From positions 1 through 21,050 of the forward strand of contig JAKAFQ010000012.1 of the NCBI GenBank assembly GCA_021817875.1: a stretch of DNA of 21,050 nt, in the 5' to 3' direction. The notes under the pieces are model-generated. The model made no database searches. It was given only the letters and a program-made list of their open reading frames with translations, and had not been told where the DNA came from. Shown here one piece after another: positions 14,797 through 21,050 of this stretch; the stretch's first letter is position 1, and each line of letters opens with the position of its first letter. Both the position numbers and the translations under genes were made by a program. The DNA comes from Pseudomonadota bacterium. GTDB taxonomy: Bacteria > Pseudomonadota > Gammaproteobacteria > Steroidobacterales > Steroidobacteraceae.

Positions 14797-15476
14797 CAGG
14801 CGCGCAGCTCGCGCGCAAGCTCGCGCCGGGCGAAGTGCGTCAGCAGCGCCATCACGGCGATGGTGGCCACCAGGCCCGACCACAACAGAACGGTGCCCTG
14901 CCGTCCGACCTGCGCCTGGCCGCGGATCACCTCGGTGAGATTGGCGGCCGCCGTGCCGGCGTACACGTAGAGCAGGGTGCCCGGCAACATGCCGATCCAG
15001 GAAGCGAGCAGGTAATCGCGCACCCGGACCGTGGTGATGCCGTAGGCATAGTTGAGCAGGCCATACGGGAAGAGCGGTGACAGACGGGTGAGGAGCACGA
15101 CCCAGAAGCCATGGCGCGAAATGGCGCGATCCAGGGCGCGGAATTTCGGCCAGCGCCCGCTGCGCCGCTGAATCCAGTCCCTGGCGATGCTCCGGCCGAG
15201 GAAGAATGCCGCCGCCGCCCCGAGCATGCTGCCGATCGACACCAGCACCAGCCCGCGGGCCAGCCCGAAGAGCACACCCGCCGCGATCGTGAGCAGGGAA
15301 TCGGGCAACAGCACCACCGCGGCGAAGGCGTAACAGAGCACAAACGGCAGCGATGCGGCTCCGCGCCAGGCCGCGACCCGGGCGAGCACCGTCCCGAGTC
15401 CATACTTCGCCAGCACCGCCGCGGCAGCGGCGCCGAGCAGAACCAGTCCGCCGGCGAGCGCGAGGCGAGCTTTCAC
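14796..15476 (-). CDS. VTT/TVP38-TMEM64-family inner-membrane protein
   Basis: The 226-residue membrane protein has about five to six hydrophobic segments. The VTT core reads AAGVLFGLARGLVLVSIG, then SMLGAAAAFFLGRSIARDWI, and RLSPLFPYGLLNYAYGITTVRVRDY, the re-entrant P-x-x-P/N-Y-x-x-G region. The family is related to DedA, and members are proposed to move lipids or metal/metalloid oxyanions. A molecular role is not established here. The GTG at 15476 is chosen because GGAGG lies 8 nt upstream; an in-frame GTG at 15545 would add a hydrophilic, Pro/Arg-rich stretch. Its stop overlaps the ATG of the TonB receptor. E. coli also carries VTT-family genes (ydjX, ydjZ) close to ynjBCD, which supports a functional link. 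Confidence 0.87.
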   Translation of the reverse strand: MKARLALAGGLVLLGAAAAAVLAKYGLGTVLARVAAWRGAASLPFVLCYAFAAVVLLPDSLLTIAAGVLFGLARGLVLVSIGSMLGAAAAFFLGRSIARDWIQRRSGRWPKFRALDRAISRHGFWVVLLTRLSPLFPYGLLNYAYGITTVRVRDYLLASWIGMLPGTLLYVYAGTAAANLTEVIRGQAQVGRQGTVLLWSGLVATIAVMALLTHFARRELARELRA

Positions 15477-15484
15477 CGCGGCCG

Positions 15485-15489
15485 CCTCC
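15485..15489 (-). promoter_or_regulatory. Ribosome binding site of the VTT-family gene
   Basis: GGAGG on the minus strand with an 8-nt spacer to the GTG at 15476. It decides the start in favour of the shorter protein. Confidence 0.65.
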
Positions 15490-15777
15490 GGACGGAAACT
15501 GCCCGGAACGGGCTCGCGGCCCGATGGCCGACATGGCGGGCGCACGTCGGCGCGGGCGCCGGCGTGGTGGTGTCCGGTGCCATTACCGTATGCGGCGGTG
15601 CTGCGGGGAGCGGAGTCGCGGCGGCGCCTGCTTTGAGGTCACTACACATGGTCTGCTGCGCTGCGATCCTGGACCGAGTCCGTGTCGGGCGCAAGACTTC
15701 GGCCGCCAGTCCGAGGGGTGCGGGCGCACACTGTTGTCCCCGCGAATTCCGGGCTGAGCGGCCGATGCCATCAACCG

Positions 15778-15818
15778 GCGGCCGTCGGGATCGGGCCGAT
15801 CAGCGGACCGACGGCCGC
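15778..15818. repeat. 11-bp perfect inverted repeat with a second repeat nested in its loop
   Basis: GCGGCCGTCGG (15778-15788) and its exact reverse complement CCGACGGCCGC (15808-15818) flank a 19-bp loop. That loop itself begins with GATCGG-G-CCGATC (15789-15801). The structure could form a stable RNA hairpin on either strand. It lies 132 bp past the ridA-like stop. No T-run follows on either strand, so if it ends transcription it is not a classic intrinsic terminator. Confidence 0.5.
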
Positions 15819-15949
15819 GCAGGGTGCCTCAGCCTGTACGGCGCGCCCGGTATCCGCGCCGCGGCGCTGAGTCGAGCTCGAGACTCGCTCGGTCCCACGC
15901 TGCCGTACGGGCGGTCACCCGGACGGCCGGTGCACAGAATGGCCCGCGG

Positions 15950-16354
15950 CTAGTCTACCGCCGCGGTGGCCTCGATCTCGATCAGGAACTCCGGCAGGGC
16001 GAGTGTGCTCACGCCAATGAACGTGTTGGGCGCCGGCAGCGTCTTGCCGTAGAACTGCGCGATTTCCCCGAGCACCGGACCGAGCTTCTCGGGGGTGTGG
16101 GCGACCACGTAGGTCCGAAGCCTCAGGATGTCCGCCGGCGACGCACCGGCGGCCGCAAGCACCGTGCGGATGTTGGCGAGGGCCTGGCGGGTCTGCGCGG
16201 CGAGATCGCCGGGACCGACCAGCTTGCCGTCCTTGTCCCAGGCGACCTGCCCGGCGAGGTGCAGCACGGAGCCGCCGCGCTGGCGCGCCGCGTGCGAAAA
16301 GCCGTAGCCGACGCTGTCGTAGAGTTCGGGAGGATTGAGTTTGTCCGCGCGCAT
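15950..16354 (-). CDS. RidA/YjgF-family protein lacking the usual imine-hydrolase arginine
   Basis: The 134-residue protein has the family fold and motifs: GSVLHLAGQVAWDKDGKLV, QTRQALANIRTVLAAAG, ILRLRTYV, and PNTFIGV followed by ALPEFLIEIEATA at the C-terminus. In true RidA enzymes an Arg (Arg105 in E. coli) opens the motif before the last strand and binds the imine carboxylate. Here that position is N110, so it belongs to one of the Arg-less Rid groups, whose function is not known. The ATG at 16354 has GGAGAG 7 nt upstream. It sits downstream of the DapA-like gene on the same strand, 119 bp apart, with its own operator-like repeat in the gap, so it is probably transcribed separately. Its neighbours include an amine dehydrogenase that would produce imines. 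Confidence 0.88.
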   Translation of the reverse strand: MRADKLNPPELYDSVGYGFSHAARQRGGSVLHLAGQVAWDKDGKLVGPGDLAAQTRQALANIRTVLAAAGASPADILRLRTYVVAHTPEKLGPVLGEIAQFYGKTLPAPNTFIGVSTLALPEFLIEIEATAAVD

Positions 16355-16386
16355 CGCAGCACTCTCCGGTAAAGGGTCGTGCCGGC

Positions 16387-16415
16387 ATGCTCACGCCGGG
16401 AGCGGTCCGACTCAA
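16387..16415 (-). promoter_or_regulatory. Possible promoter of the RidA-like gene
   Basis: On the minus strand, TTGAGT (16415-16410) is followed after 17 bp by GAGCAT (16392-16387). The -10 is poor (3 of 6), as expected of an activator-dependent promoter. Transcription would begin near 16380, which places the centre of the upstream operator at about -65. The call rests mainly on this geometry. Confidence 0.3.
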
Positions 16416-16435
16416 TGACGCGTGTGCGCCGACTT

Positions 16436-16454
16436 CGTTGCGCCTGACGCAACG
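16436..16454. promoter_or_regulatory. LysR-type operator upstream of the RidA-like gene
   Basis: CGTTGCG-CCTGA-CGCAACG is a perfect 7-bp inverted repeat around a 5-bp centre, with the LysR-type core TGCG-N5-CGCA (T-N11-A). A near-identical element lies at 17478-17496 beside the lysR start. It lies about 82 bp before the RidA-like start codon. Confidence 0.65.
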
Positions 16455-16473
16455 TAACCCGGGATCCGGGTCT

Positions 16474-17397
16474 TCAGTTCGGGAGCCGGCCGAGACGGCG
16501 CAGCGTGTCCCTGACCCGTGCGCGCCCTTCGGGGTCGAGTTCGAGAATCGGCGGGCGCGGATAGCCACCGGGCAGTCCCTGGGCGTTCAGCGCCTCCTTG
16601 AGGATCGCCTGCGCGGAGGCGAACCGGCCGACCAGCTTCTCGGTGAACCATTCCTTCATCAGCGTCCGGTCGCGCATCCCGCAGCGCAGCGCCGCCTCGA
16701 GGTCGCCGCGCCAGAGGTGATTGTAGAAATCCGGCTGATCGCGGCCGAGAACCGCGCCGGCGCCCATCGTGCCGTCACCGCCGTGGTGGCGCACGAGTGT
16801 GGCGCCGAGCTGATCCATGGCGAATCCGAACACCCGCAGCCGCTCCTTGAGCGCAAAGAACGTCTCGATGAAGTGGTCGAATCGGCCGGTGGAGTGCTTG
16901 AGGGCGACGACGTTGTCGAGATCGGCGAGCCGCTCGAGCAGCGTTCGTGACATGTCGACGTTGGTTCCCGGCGGCCAGTTGTACACGCAGATCGGCAGCG
17001 CGACCTGTCGGGAGACGTGGCTGTAGAAGGCGAAGATTTCCTCTTCGGTCGGAACGATATAGGGCGGAGGCGTGAGCAGTATGCCGTCGAATCCGCATTC
17101 GTGCGCCATGCGGGCGTACTCGATGGCCTGATCGGCGCCGTAGGCGTTGCAGCCGGCGATCAGCGTCCGCTTGCCGCGCAGTTGCCGGCCGGCGATGCGC
17201 AGCAGCGTCAGCCGCTCCGCGGCGGAGAGACTGAACCATTCGCCGGTGGTGCCGGCGACCACGATGCCGTGCATGCCTTCGGCGTCGAGCCATTCGAGGA
17301 GCAGGTGCAGGCCGCGTTCGTCGAGGTCCCGCTCCCGGGTGAACGGTGTCGTGATGGCCGGAATGTAGCCGCGCCAGTCTACCGAGTTTCTGTCCAT
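16474..17397 (-). CDS. DapA/NanA-superfamily aldolase or (de)hydratase-deaminase
   Basis: The 307-residue protein is a TIM-barrel Schiff-base enzyme. GTTGEW at 49-54 binds the keto-acid carboxylate, Y139 (VYNWPPGT) is the catalytic Tyr, and K167 (ALKHSTG) is the Schiff-base Lys. In dihydrodipicolinate synthase the Tyr motif is followed by an Arg that binds the second substrate; here that place is Gly, so it is not a lysine-pathway DapA. Superfamily members next to heterotrimeric amine dehydrogenases include the pyrroline-4-hydroxy-2-carboxylate deaminase of hydroxyproline degradation, a reasonable but unproven role here. It is divergent from lysR, and its promoter carries the LysR-type operator at about -66. 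GGAA lies 5 nt before the ATG. Confidence 0.88.
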   Translation of the reverse strand: MDRNSVDWRGYIPAITTPFTRERDLDERGLHLLLEWLDAEGMHGIVVAGTTGEWFSLSAAERLTLLRIAGRQLRGKRTLIAGCNAYGADQAIEYARMAHECGFDGILLTPPPYIVPTEEEIFAFYSHVSRQVALPICVYNWPPGTNVDMSRTLLERLADLDNVVALKHSTGRFDHFIETFFALKERLRVFGFAMDQLGATLVRHHGGDGTMGAGAVLGRDQPDFYNHLWRGDLEAALRCGMRDRTLMKEWFTEKLVGRFASAQAILKEALNAQGLPGGYPRPPILELDPEGRARVRDTLRRLGRLPN

Positions 17398-17427
17398 TGG
17401 CGTTCCGCTTCTCGAGTGTTCGGCGGC

Positions 17428-17455
17428 ATTCTAGGCGGCGGCGCCAATTTGTCAC
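17428..17455 (-). promoter_or_regulatory. Promoter of the DapA-like gene
   Basis: On the minus strand, GTGACA (17455-17450, 5 of 6 to consensus) is followed after 16 bp by TAGAAT (17433-17428, 5 of 6). Transcription would start near 17421, 24 bp before the ATG. The -35 shares bases with the lysR -35 on the other strand, so the two promoters overlap. The operator at 17478-17496 would be centred at about -66. Confidence 0.55.
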
Positions 17456-17477
17456 AATGAGGGGGGCTGAGTATGAT
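17449..17477 (+). promoter_or_regulatory. Promoter of the LysR gene
   Basis: TTGTCA (17449-17454, 5 of 6) and TATGAT (17472-17477, 5 of 6) are separated by the ideal 17 bp. This is the best sigma-70-type promoter in the window. Transcription would start near 17484, inside the LysR operator that begins directly after the -10, which fits negative autoregulation. Confidence 0.7.
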
Positions 17478-17496
17478 CGTTGCATGAAACGCAACA
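17478..17496. promoter_or_regulatory. LysR-type operator at the lysR/DapA-like divergent promoter
   Basis: CGTTGCA-TGAAA-CGCAACA has the same 7-5-7 design as the element at 16436-16454 (CGTTGCG-CCTGA-CGCAACG), with 12 of 14 arm bases identical. The core TGCA-N5-CGCA fits the T-N11-A rule of LysR proteins. It covers the lysR transcription start and lies at about -66 of the DapA-like promoter, the classical dual arrangement of repression and activation. Confidence 0.65.
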
Positions 17497-17513
17497 AAGT
17501 GGCCGGTGGACCC

Positions 17514-18452
17514 ATGGCGAATCTCATCCTCACAGATGCGAAGCTGTGCTACCTGGCGGAGGCGGCGGCGCTCGGCTCGATGCACGCGGCCGGCGAGAAG
17601 CTCGACGTTGCGGTCTCCTCGATCAGCCGGCAGATCGCCCAGCTCGAGTCGCAACTCGGTCTGCCGCTGATCGAGCGCGGCAGGCGTTCGATCAAGTTGA
17701 CGCAGGCGGGGGAGATGGCGGTGCGGTACTACCGCGAAAGCATCACGCAGCGCGAGACGCTGGTGTCGAGCATCCAGGCGCTGAGGGGCTTGCGCGCCGG
17801 CCAGGTCGAGCTCGCCGTCGGAGAGGGTTTCGTCAATGTCCTCTCGGCGCTGCTGCAGAGCTTCGCGGCGAGTCATCCGGGTCTGCGCATGTCGGTCAAG
17901 GTGGCCGGTACGCTCGAGGTGATGCGGCAGGTCCGCGACGACGAGGCGCACATCGGCCTGGCGTTTCACTCCCCGCCGGATCCGAAGATCAACGTGCGCG
18001 CGACTTTCGCCCAGCCCATACGGCTGATCGCACACCCGCGGCATCCGCTCTCGAGCAAGCCCTCCGTCACGCTGAGCGAGGTCGTGCAGCATCGGCTCTG
18101 CCTGCCCGAATCGAGCTTTCGGATCGGCCAGATGATCAATCTCGCCGGTGAGCACGAGCGGGTGTCGCTCGATGCGCACATGAGCACCAACTCGCTGCAC
18201 CTGCTGCGCGAGATGGCGAAATCGGGCATGTATGCCACGCTGCTGCCGGAGATCGCCGCCGCCACCGAGCTCGGTCGCGGGGAATTGACGGCCGTACCCA
18301 TCGACAGTGCCGCGTTGCAGGATACCGCCCTCACGGTGATCTGCCGTCTCGGGCGGACGCTGCCGTCGGCGCCGGCGGCGTTCCTGCCGGTGCTCGAGGG
18401 CGGTCTGCGCGCGTGGCTCAAGAGACCGCGCATGGCGGGCAGGGAGAAATAG
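17514..18452 (+). CDS. LysR-family transcriptional regulator
   Basis: The 312-residue regulator has an N-terminal winged helix-turn-helix (about residues 6-64, with AALGSMHAAGEKLDVAVSS then ISRQIAQLESQLGLPLIERG) and a C-terminal effector domain starting near GQVELAVGEG. Alternative in-frame starts exist at 17484 and further upstream, but these fall inside the promoter or operator. ATG 17514 follows GGTGGA by 3 nt and gives the usual family length. It is divergent from the DapA-like gene and 6 bp upstream of the amine dehydrogenase beta gene, so it is co-transcribed with the dehydrogenase. It probably senses the substrate or an imine/keto product and controls both arms through the 19-bp operators. 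Confidence 0.9.
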   Translation: MANLILTDAKLCYLAEAAALGSMHAAGEKLDVAVSSISRQIAQLESQLGLPLIERGRRSIKLTQAGEMAVRYYRESITQRETLVSSIQALRGLRAGQVELAVGEGFVNVLSALLQSFAASHPGLRMSVKVAGTLEVMRQVRDDEAHIGLAFHSPPDPKINVRATFAQPIRLIAHPRHPLSSKPSVTLSEVVQHRLCLPESSFRIGQMINLAGEHERVSLDAHMSTNSLHLLREMAKSGMYATLLPEIAAATELGRGELTAVPIDSAALQDTALTVICRLGRTLPSAPAAFLPVLEGGLRAWLKRPRMAGREK

Positions 18453-18458
18453 TCCGCC

Positions 18459-19664
18459 GTGAGCGCGCGCTACGATGTGGCCGTCATCGGAGCCGGACTC
18501 GTCGGGTGTGCGGCGGCGTTCGAGCTCGGCCGCCGTCGCCGGCGCGTCGTGGTGCTCGATCAGGGGGAGGTCAATCGTGGCGCGTCGGGCCGCAATGCCG
18601 GCTCGCTGCACTTCCAGATCGAGCCGCGCATGCTCGAGCATGGAGGCGATCCCCGGCGCCTCGAGCAGCTGATTCCGGTCAACCTTCAGGCGATCGAGGA
18701 CTGGCGCCGCCTGCCGGCGCTGCTGCAGCGCGAACTCGAGCTCGCGATGCATGGGGGACTCATGGTGGCCGAGACCCCCGCGGAGCGTGCGCTGCTCGCC
18801 CGGAAATGGGAGGTCGAGCAGCGCGGCGGCCTGCCTGTCAGGTTGCTCGAGGGTGCGGAGCTGCGCAGCCTGGCGCCCTACCTCGCCGATCAGGTGTGCT
18901 GCGCCAGCTATTGTCCGGCCGAGGGACATGCAAACCCCCGGTTCGTGACTCCGGCCTATGCGGCCGCGGCGCGCCGGCTCGGCGCCGAGATCATTCCGGG
19001 CGCCCGTGTGCGGGCGCTCGAGGCACGGTCCGAGGGTTGGCGGGTACACGTCGAACGGATGAGGGAAGGCGGCGGCATCCCCGCGGCCTCATTCCCGGTC
19101 GATGTGGAGGCGGTGCTCGTTGCCGCCGGCGCGTGGTCGACGGAGATCCTGGCGCCCTGCGGCGTGCGTGTGCCGCTCGAACCGGTTGCGCTCGGCATGA
19201 ATGTGACGGAGCGGTGTATGCCCGTGGTGCATCACCTGGTGCAGCATGTGGGCCAACGCCTGTCGGTCAAGCAGGTGGAAGCGGGCAACGTACTCATCGG
19301 TGGCGGCTGGCCGGCCTCCCTGCCGGCCCGCCCGGATCTCGGCCCCGATCCGCAGGTGCGACCGCGGGAGTCCGCGATGATCGGCAATGCCGCGATAGCG
19401 ATTCACGTGGTGCCGGCACTCGCGGGGCTGCACCTGATCCGCACCTGGTGCGGAATCGCCTCGGTCTCTCCGGACCATCTGCCCGTGCTCGGCCCGGTCG
19501 CGGCGCTGCCGGGTGTGTTCATCGCCGCCGGTGAGTCTTCGTTCACATTGGGACCGACGTACGCCCGCCTCGTGAGCGAGCTCATCTGTCTCGGTCAGGC
19601 CTCGATGCCGCTTCATCTGTACCGGCCCAGCCGCTTTGAGCGCGCGGCCGATCGGAGCGCGTGA
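18459..19664 (+). CDS. Heterotrimeric amine/amino-acid dehydrogenase beta subunit (DadA/DAO-fold FAD oxidoreductase)
   Basis: The 401-residue flavoprotein opens with the dinucleotide motif GAGLVG (11-16) and then carries GASGRNAGSLH, typical of the D-amino-acid oxidase fold (DAO/DadA). VLVAAGAWS and the C-terminal LIRTWCGIASVSPDHLPVLG and GESSFTLGPTYARLVSELI are the later family blocks. In opine oxidase, hydrogen cyanide synthase (HcnABC) and D-hydroxyproline dehydrogenase complexes this subunit oxidises the C-N bond of the substrate. It begins with GTG six bases after the lysR stop, and its stop overlaps the next ATG (TGATG). The two following genes encode the matching small [2Fe-2S] and large FAD subunits, which strengthens the call. 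The substrate is inferred only by analogy. Confidence 0.88.
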   Translation: MSARYDVAVIGAGLVGCAAAFELGRRRRRVVVLDQGEVNRGASGRNAGSLHFQIEPRMLEHGGDPRRLEQLIPVNLQAIEDWRRLPALLQRELELAMHGGLMVAETPAERALLARKWEVEQRGGLPVRLLEGAELRSLAPYLADQVCCASYCPAEGHANPRFVTPAYAAAARRLGAEIIPGARVRALEARSEGWRVHVERMREGGGIPAASFPVDVEAVLVAAGAWSTEILAPCGVRVPLEPVALGMNVTERCMPVVHHLVQHVGQRLSVKQVEAGNVLIGGGWPASLPARPDLGPDPQVRPRESAMIGNAAIAIHVVPALAGLHLIRTWCGIASVSPDHLPVLGPVAALPGVFIAAGESSFTLGPTYARLVSELICLGQASMPLHLYRPSRFERAADRSA

Positions 19665-20002
19665 TGGGATTTCGCATTCGTTCGGGCACCGCCCGCCCCC
19701 AGCCGATCACCTTCACCTTCGATGGTGTGCCGATCGAGGCGTATCCCGGTGAAACCCTGGCCGCGGCATTGATCGCGAGCGACGTGCGCGGCTTTCGTCG
19801 TGACCTGCGCGGCGAACTGCGCGGACCCTATTGCAACATGGGTAGCTGCTTCGAGTGCGTGCTCGAGGTGCGCGACCGGGAGGCCGCGGGCAGCAGTGCC
19901 GCCGGTGCCTGGTACACCGTGCGGGCGTGCCTCACGCGCGTTCAGGCGGGCCTCGAGGCGCGCTCCCGCAAGACGCCCGGGATCAGGGACCTGAGCGCAT
20001 GA
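19664..20002 (+). CDS. [2Fe-2S] gamma subunit of heterotrimeric amine dehydrogenase (HcnA/OoxA-gamma type)
   Basis: The 112-residue ferredoxin-like protein has the HcnA pattern: FTFDGVPIEAYPGETLAAALIASDVRGFR, then C57, C62 and C65 (CNMGSCFEC) and C89 (VRACLT), the four cluster ligands. GGAG lies 6 nt before the ATG at 19664; a GTG at 19661 directly precedes it. The start overlaps the beta subunit stop and the stop overlaps the alpha start (ATGA). It would carry electrons between the two flavin subunits. Confidence 0.9.
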   Translation: MGFRIRSGTARPQPITFTFDGVPIEAYPGETLAAALIASDVRGFRRDLRGELRGPYCNMGSCFECVLEVRDREAAGSSAAGAWYTVRACLTRVQAGLEARSRKTPGIRDLSA

Positions 20003-21050
20003 TTCCGTGCGAGACGTGTGACCTGGCGATCGTCGGCGGCGGCCCCGCCGGTCTTTCCGCGGCCCTCGTCGCGAGCGAGTTCGGCCTCGACGTGCGGCTG
20101 CTCGATGAGCAGACGCGCCTCGGGGGACAGATCTACCGCCAGCCACCCGCCGGCTTCCGGGTGGATGCGTGGCTGGCGGGCAGGGTCTATCGTCGCGGCA
20201 GGGCGCTGCTCGAACGCGCCGAGCGTCTGGCGACGCTCCGCCATGTCGCCGAAGCGACCGTGTGGGGACTGTTCCCGCCTGAGCCGACGGCAGGGGACGC
20301 CGGCCATCGTCTGCTGTTCGACCAGGCGGGCCTCGCGGGCGCACTGCAGGCGCGGCAGGTGCTGCTGGCGACGGGATGCTACGAGATGCCCGTGCCTTTT
20401 CCCGGCTGGCAGCGGCCCGGGGTCATGAGCGCAGGCGGGATTCAGACCCTGCTCAAGAGCCAGCGCGTCGCGGCGGGCGCCCGGGTGGTGCTGGCCGGCA
20501 GCCACCCCCTGCTGCTCGTCGCGGCGGACCAGTTGCTCGAGGCGGGAGTGCGTGTCGCCGCCGTCGTGTTCAGTCAATCGGCGCGCGCTGTCGCCCGATT
20601 GCTCGCATCGCCCGCGCCGCTCGCAGGCGTGTTCCCGCAACTGCTGCATGCCGCACAGTGCCTGCGGCGCGTCCGTCGCGCCCGGGTGCCGCTGATGGCG
20701 GGTCGCGTGGTCGCGGCGGCGCTGGGCTCGGACGCCGTCGAAGCCGTGCGAGTCTGCCGCAGCGACTTTCGCGGCGATGCGCAGCACATCGCCTGCGACA
20801 CGCTCGGGTTGTGCTACGGGTTCCTCGCATCCTCGGAGCTGGCGCGGCAGGCCGGCGCGCGATCCGCCTGGGAATCCGGCAGCGGCTGGGTCGTCACGAG
20901 CGACGAGCTCATGCGCACGAGCGTTGCGCACCTCAGCGTCGCCGGAGAGCTCGCCGGGGTGGCCGGCGCGGAAGCCGCGGCGCTGTCGGGGGAAATCGCC
21001 GCGCTCGGGATCGCGGTGGATGCGGGCCGCCTCACCGCGGCCGAGGAGTC
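19999..21050 (+). CDS. FAD/NAD(P)-binding alpha subunit of heterotrimeric amine dehydrogenase (HcnB/OoxA type), 3' end cut by window
   Basis: The frame opens with ATG at 19999, overlapping the gamma stop, and stays open to the window end, so about 350 N-terminal residues are present. CDLAIVGGGPAGLSAAL (GGGPAG at 13-18) binds FAD. LLDEQTRLGGQIYRQPP, ATGCYEMPVPFPGW, RPGVMSAGGIQTLLKS and CDTLGLCYGFLASSEL are the classic blocks of HcnB and opine oxidase alpha subunits. The last visible residues include HLSVAGELAGVAGAEAA, the second FAD block. The C-terminal [2Fe-2S] BFD-like domain usual in this family lies beyond the window. With the preceding two genes it completes the beta-gamma-alpha order of a membrane-associated dehydrogenase that passes electrons from an amino or imino acid to the respiratory chain. 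Confidence 0.9.
   Translation, partial: MIPCETCDLAIVGGGPAGLSAALVASEFGLDVRLLDEQTRLGGQIYRQPPAGFRVDAWLAGRVYRRGRALLERAERLATLRHVAEATVWGLFPPEPTAGDAGHRLLFDQAGLAGALQARQVLLATGCYEMPVPFPGWQRPGVMSAGGIQTLLKSQRVAAGARVVLAGSHPLLLVAADQLLEAGVRVAAVVFSQSARAVARLLASPAPLAGVFPQLLHAAQCLRRVRRARVPLMAGRVVAAALGSDAVEAVRVCRSDFRGDAQHIACDTLGLCYGFLASSELARQAGARSAWESGSGWVVTSDELMRTSVAHLSVAGELAGVAGAEAAALSGEIAALGIAVDAGRLTAAEE

Larger units (their letters stand above)
15477..15949. other. Intergenic region between VTT gene and RidA-like gene
   Basis: No convincing gene is seen in this 473-bp stretch; the short open frames on both strands translate into Arg/Pro-rich sequence without recognisable features. It must hold the promoter of the VTT/TonB unit, but no clear -35/-10 pair stands out. 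It also contains the tail of the ridA-like transcript, a large inverted repeat at 15778-15818 and a 10-bp palindrome TCGAGCTCGA near 15872. Confidence 0.5.

Noticed and set aside
16457..16471. ACCCG-N5-CGGGT repeat just after the DapA-like stop as a terminator
   Set aside because: The stem is 5 bp and no T-tract follows; it may contribute to a hairpin but is not supportable alone.
16474..17397. Dihydrodipicolinate synthase of lysine synthesis
   Set aside because: The Arg after the catalytic Tyr motif is replaced (YNWPPGT), and the neighbours are catabolic rather than lysine-pathway genes.

Overview
This window is GC-rich, densely packed bacterial chromosomal DNA. A TonB-dependent outer-membrane receptor, a secreted binding protein and the gene families present indicate a Gram-negative proteobacterium, perhaps a gammaproteobacterium, but the lineage cannot be fixed from this sequence alone. 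I saw no rRNA, tRNA, CRISPR array, insertion sequence or phage gene. Many genes overlap by 1-4 bases (ATGA, TGATG, GTGA), so most of the window is read as long operons.

Region A (1-3559, plus strand): the 3' part of a GMC-family FAD oxidoreductase, followed by cofC, cofE and cofD. These three genes encode the guanylyl-transfer, glutamyl-ligation and phospholactyl-transfer steps that turn the deazaflavin FO into coenzyme F420. FO synthase is not in the window.

Region B (3560-5287): a TetR-family repressor on the minus strand with an operator-like inverted repeat in its own promoter, divergent from an L-2-haloacid dehalogenase that keeps the complete L-DEX catalytic residue set.

Region C (5378-12270, plus strand): a compact six-gene operon encoding a radical SAM protein with extra cysteines, a YnjB/YnjC/YnjD-type ABC importer, a flavin disulfide reductase-like enzyme whose C-terminal catalytic His is a Tyr, and a TIGR04283-type glycosyltransferase. 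Convergent to it on the minus strand lies a two-gene unit, a VTT/TVP38 membrane protein coupled to a TonB-dependent receptor (12313-15476). Together these look like one uptake-and-processing system for an unknown substrate. This is my best candidate for an undescribed system.

Region D (15950-21050): an amino- or imino-acid (or opine) catabolic locus. A RidA-like protein and a DapA/NanA-superfamily lyase lie on the minus strand. A LysR regulator and the beta, gamma and (incomplete) alpha subunits of a heterotrimeric FAD/[2Fe-2S] amine dehydrogenase lie on the plus strand. Two matching 19-bp inverted repeats of the LysR type (T-N11-A core) sit at the lysR/lyase divergent promoter and upstream of the RidA-like gene, each about 65 bp before a predicted start of transcription. 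The layout resembles hydroxyproline or opine degradation clusters. The substrate remains inferred.
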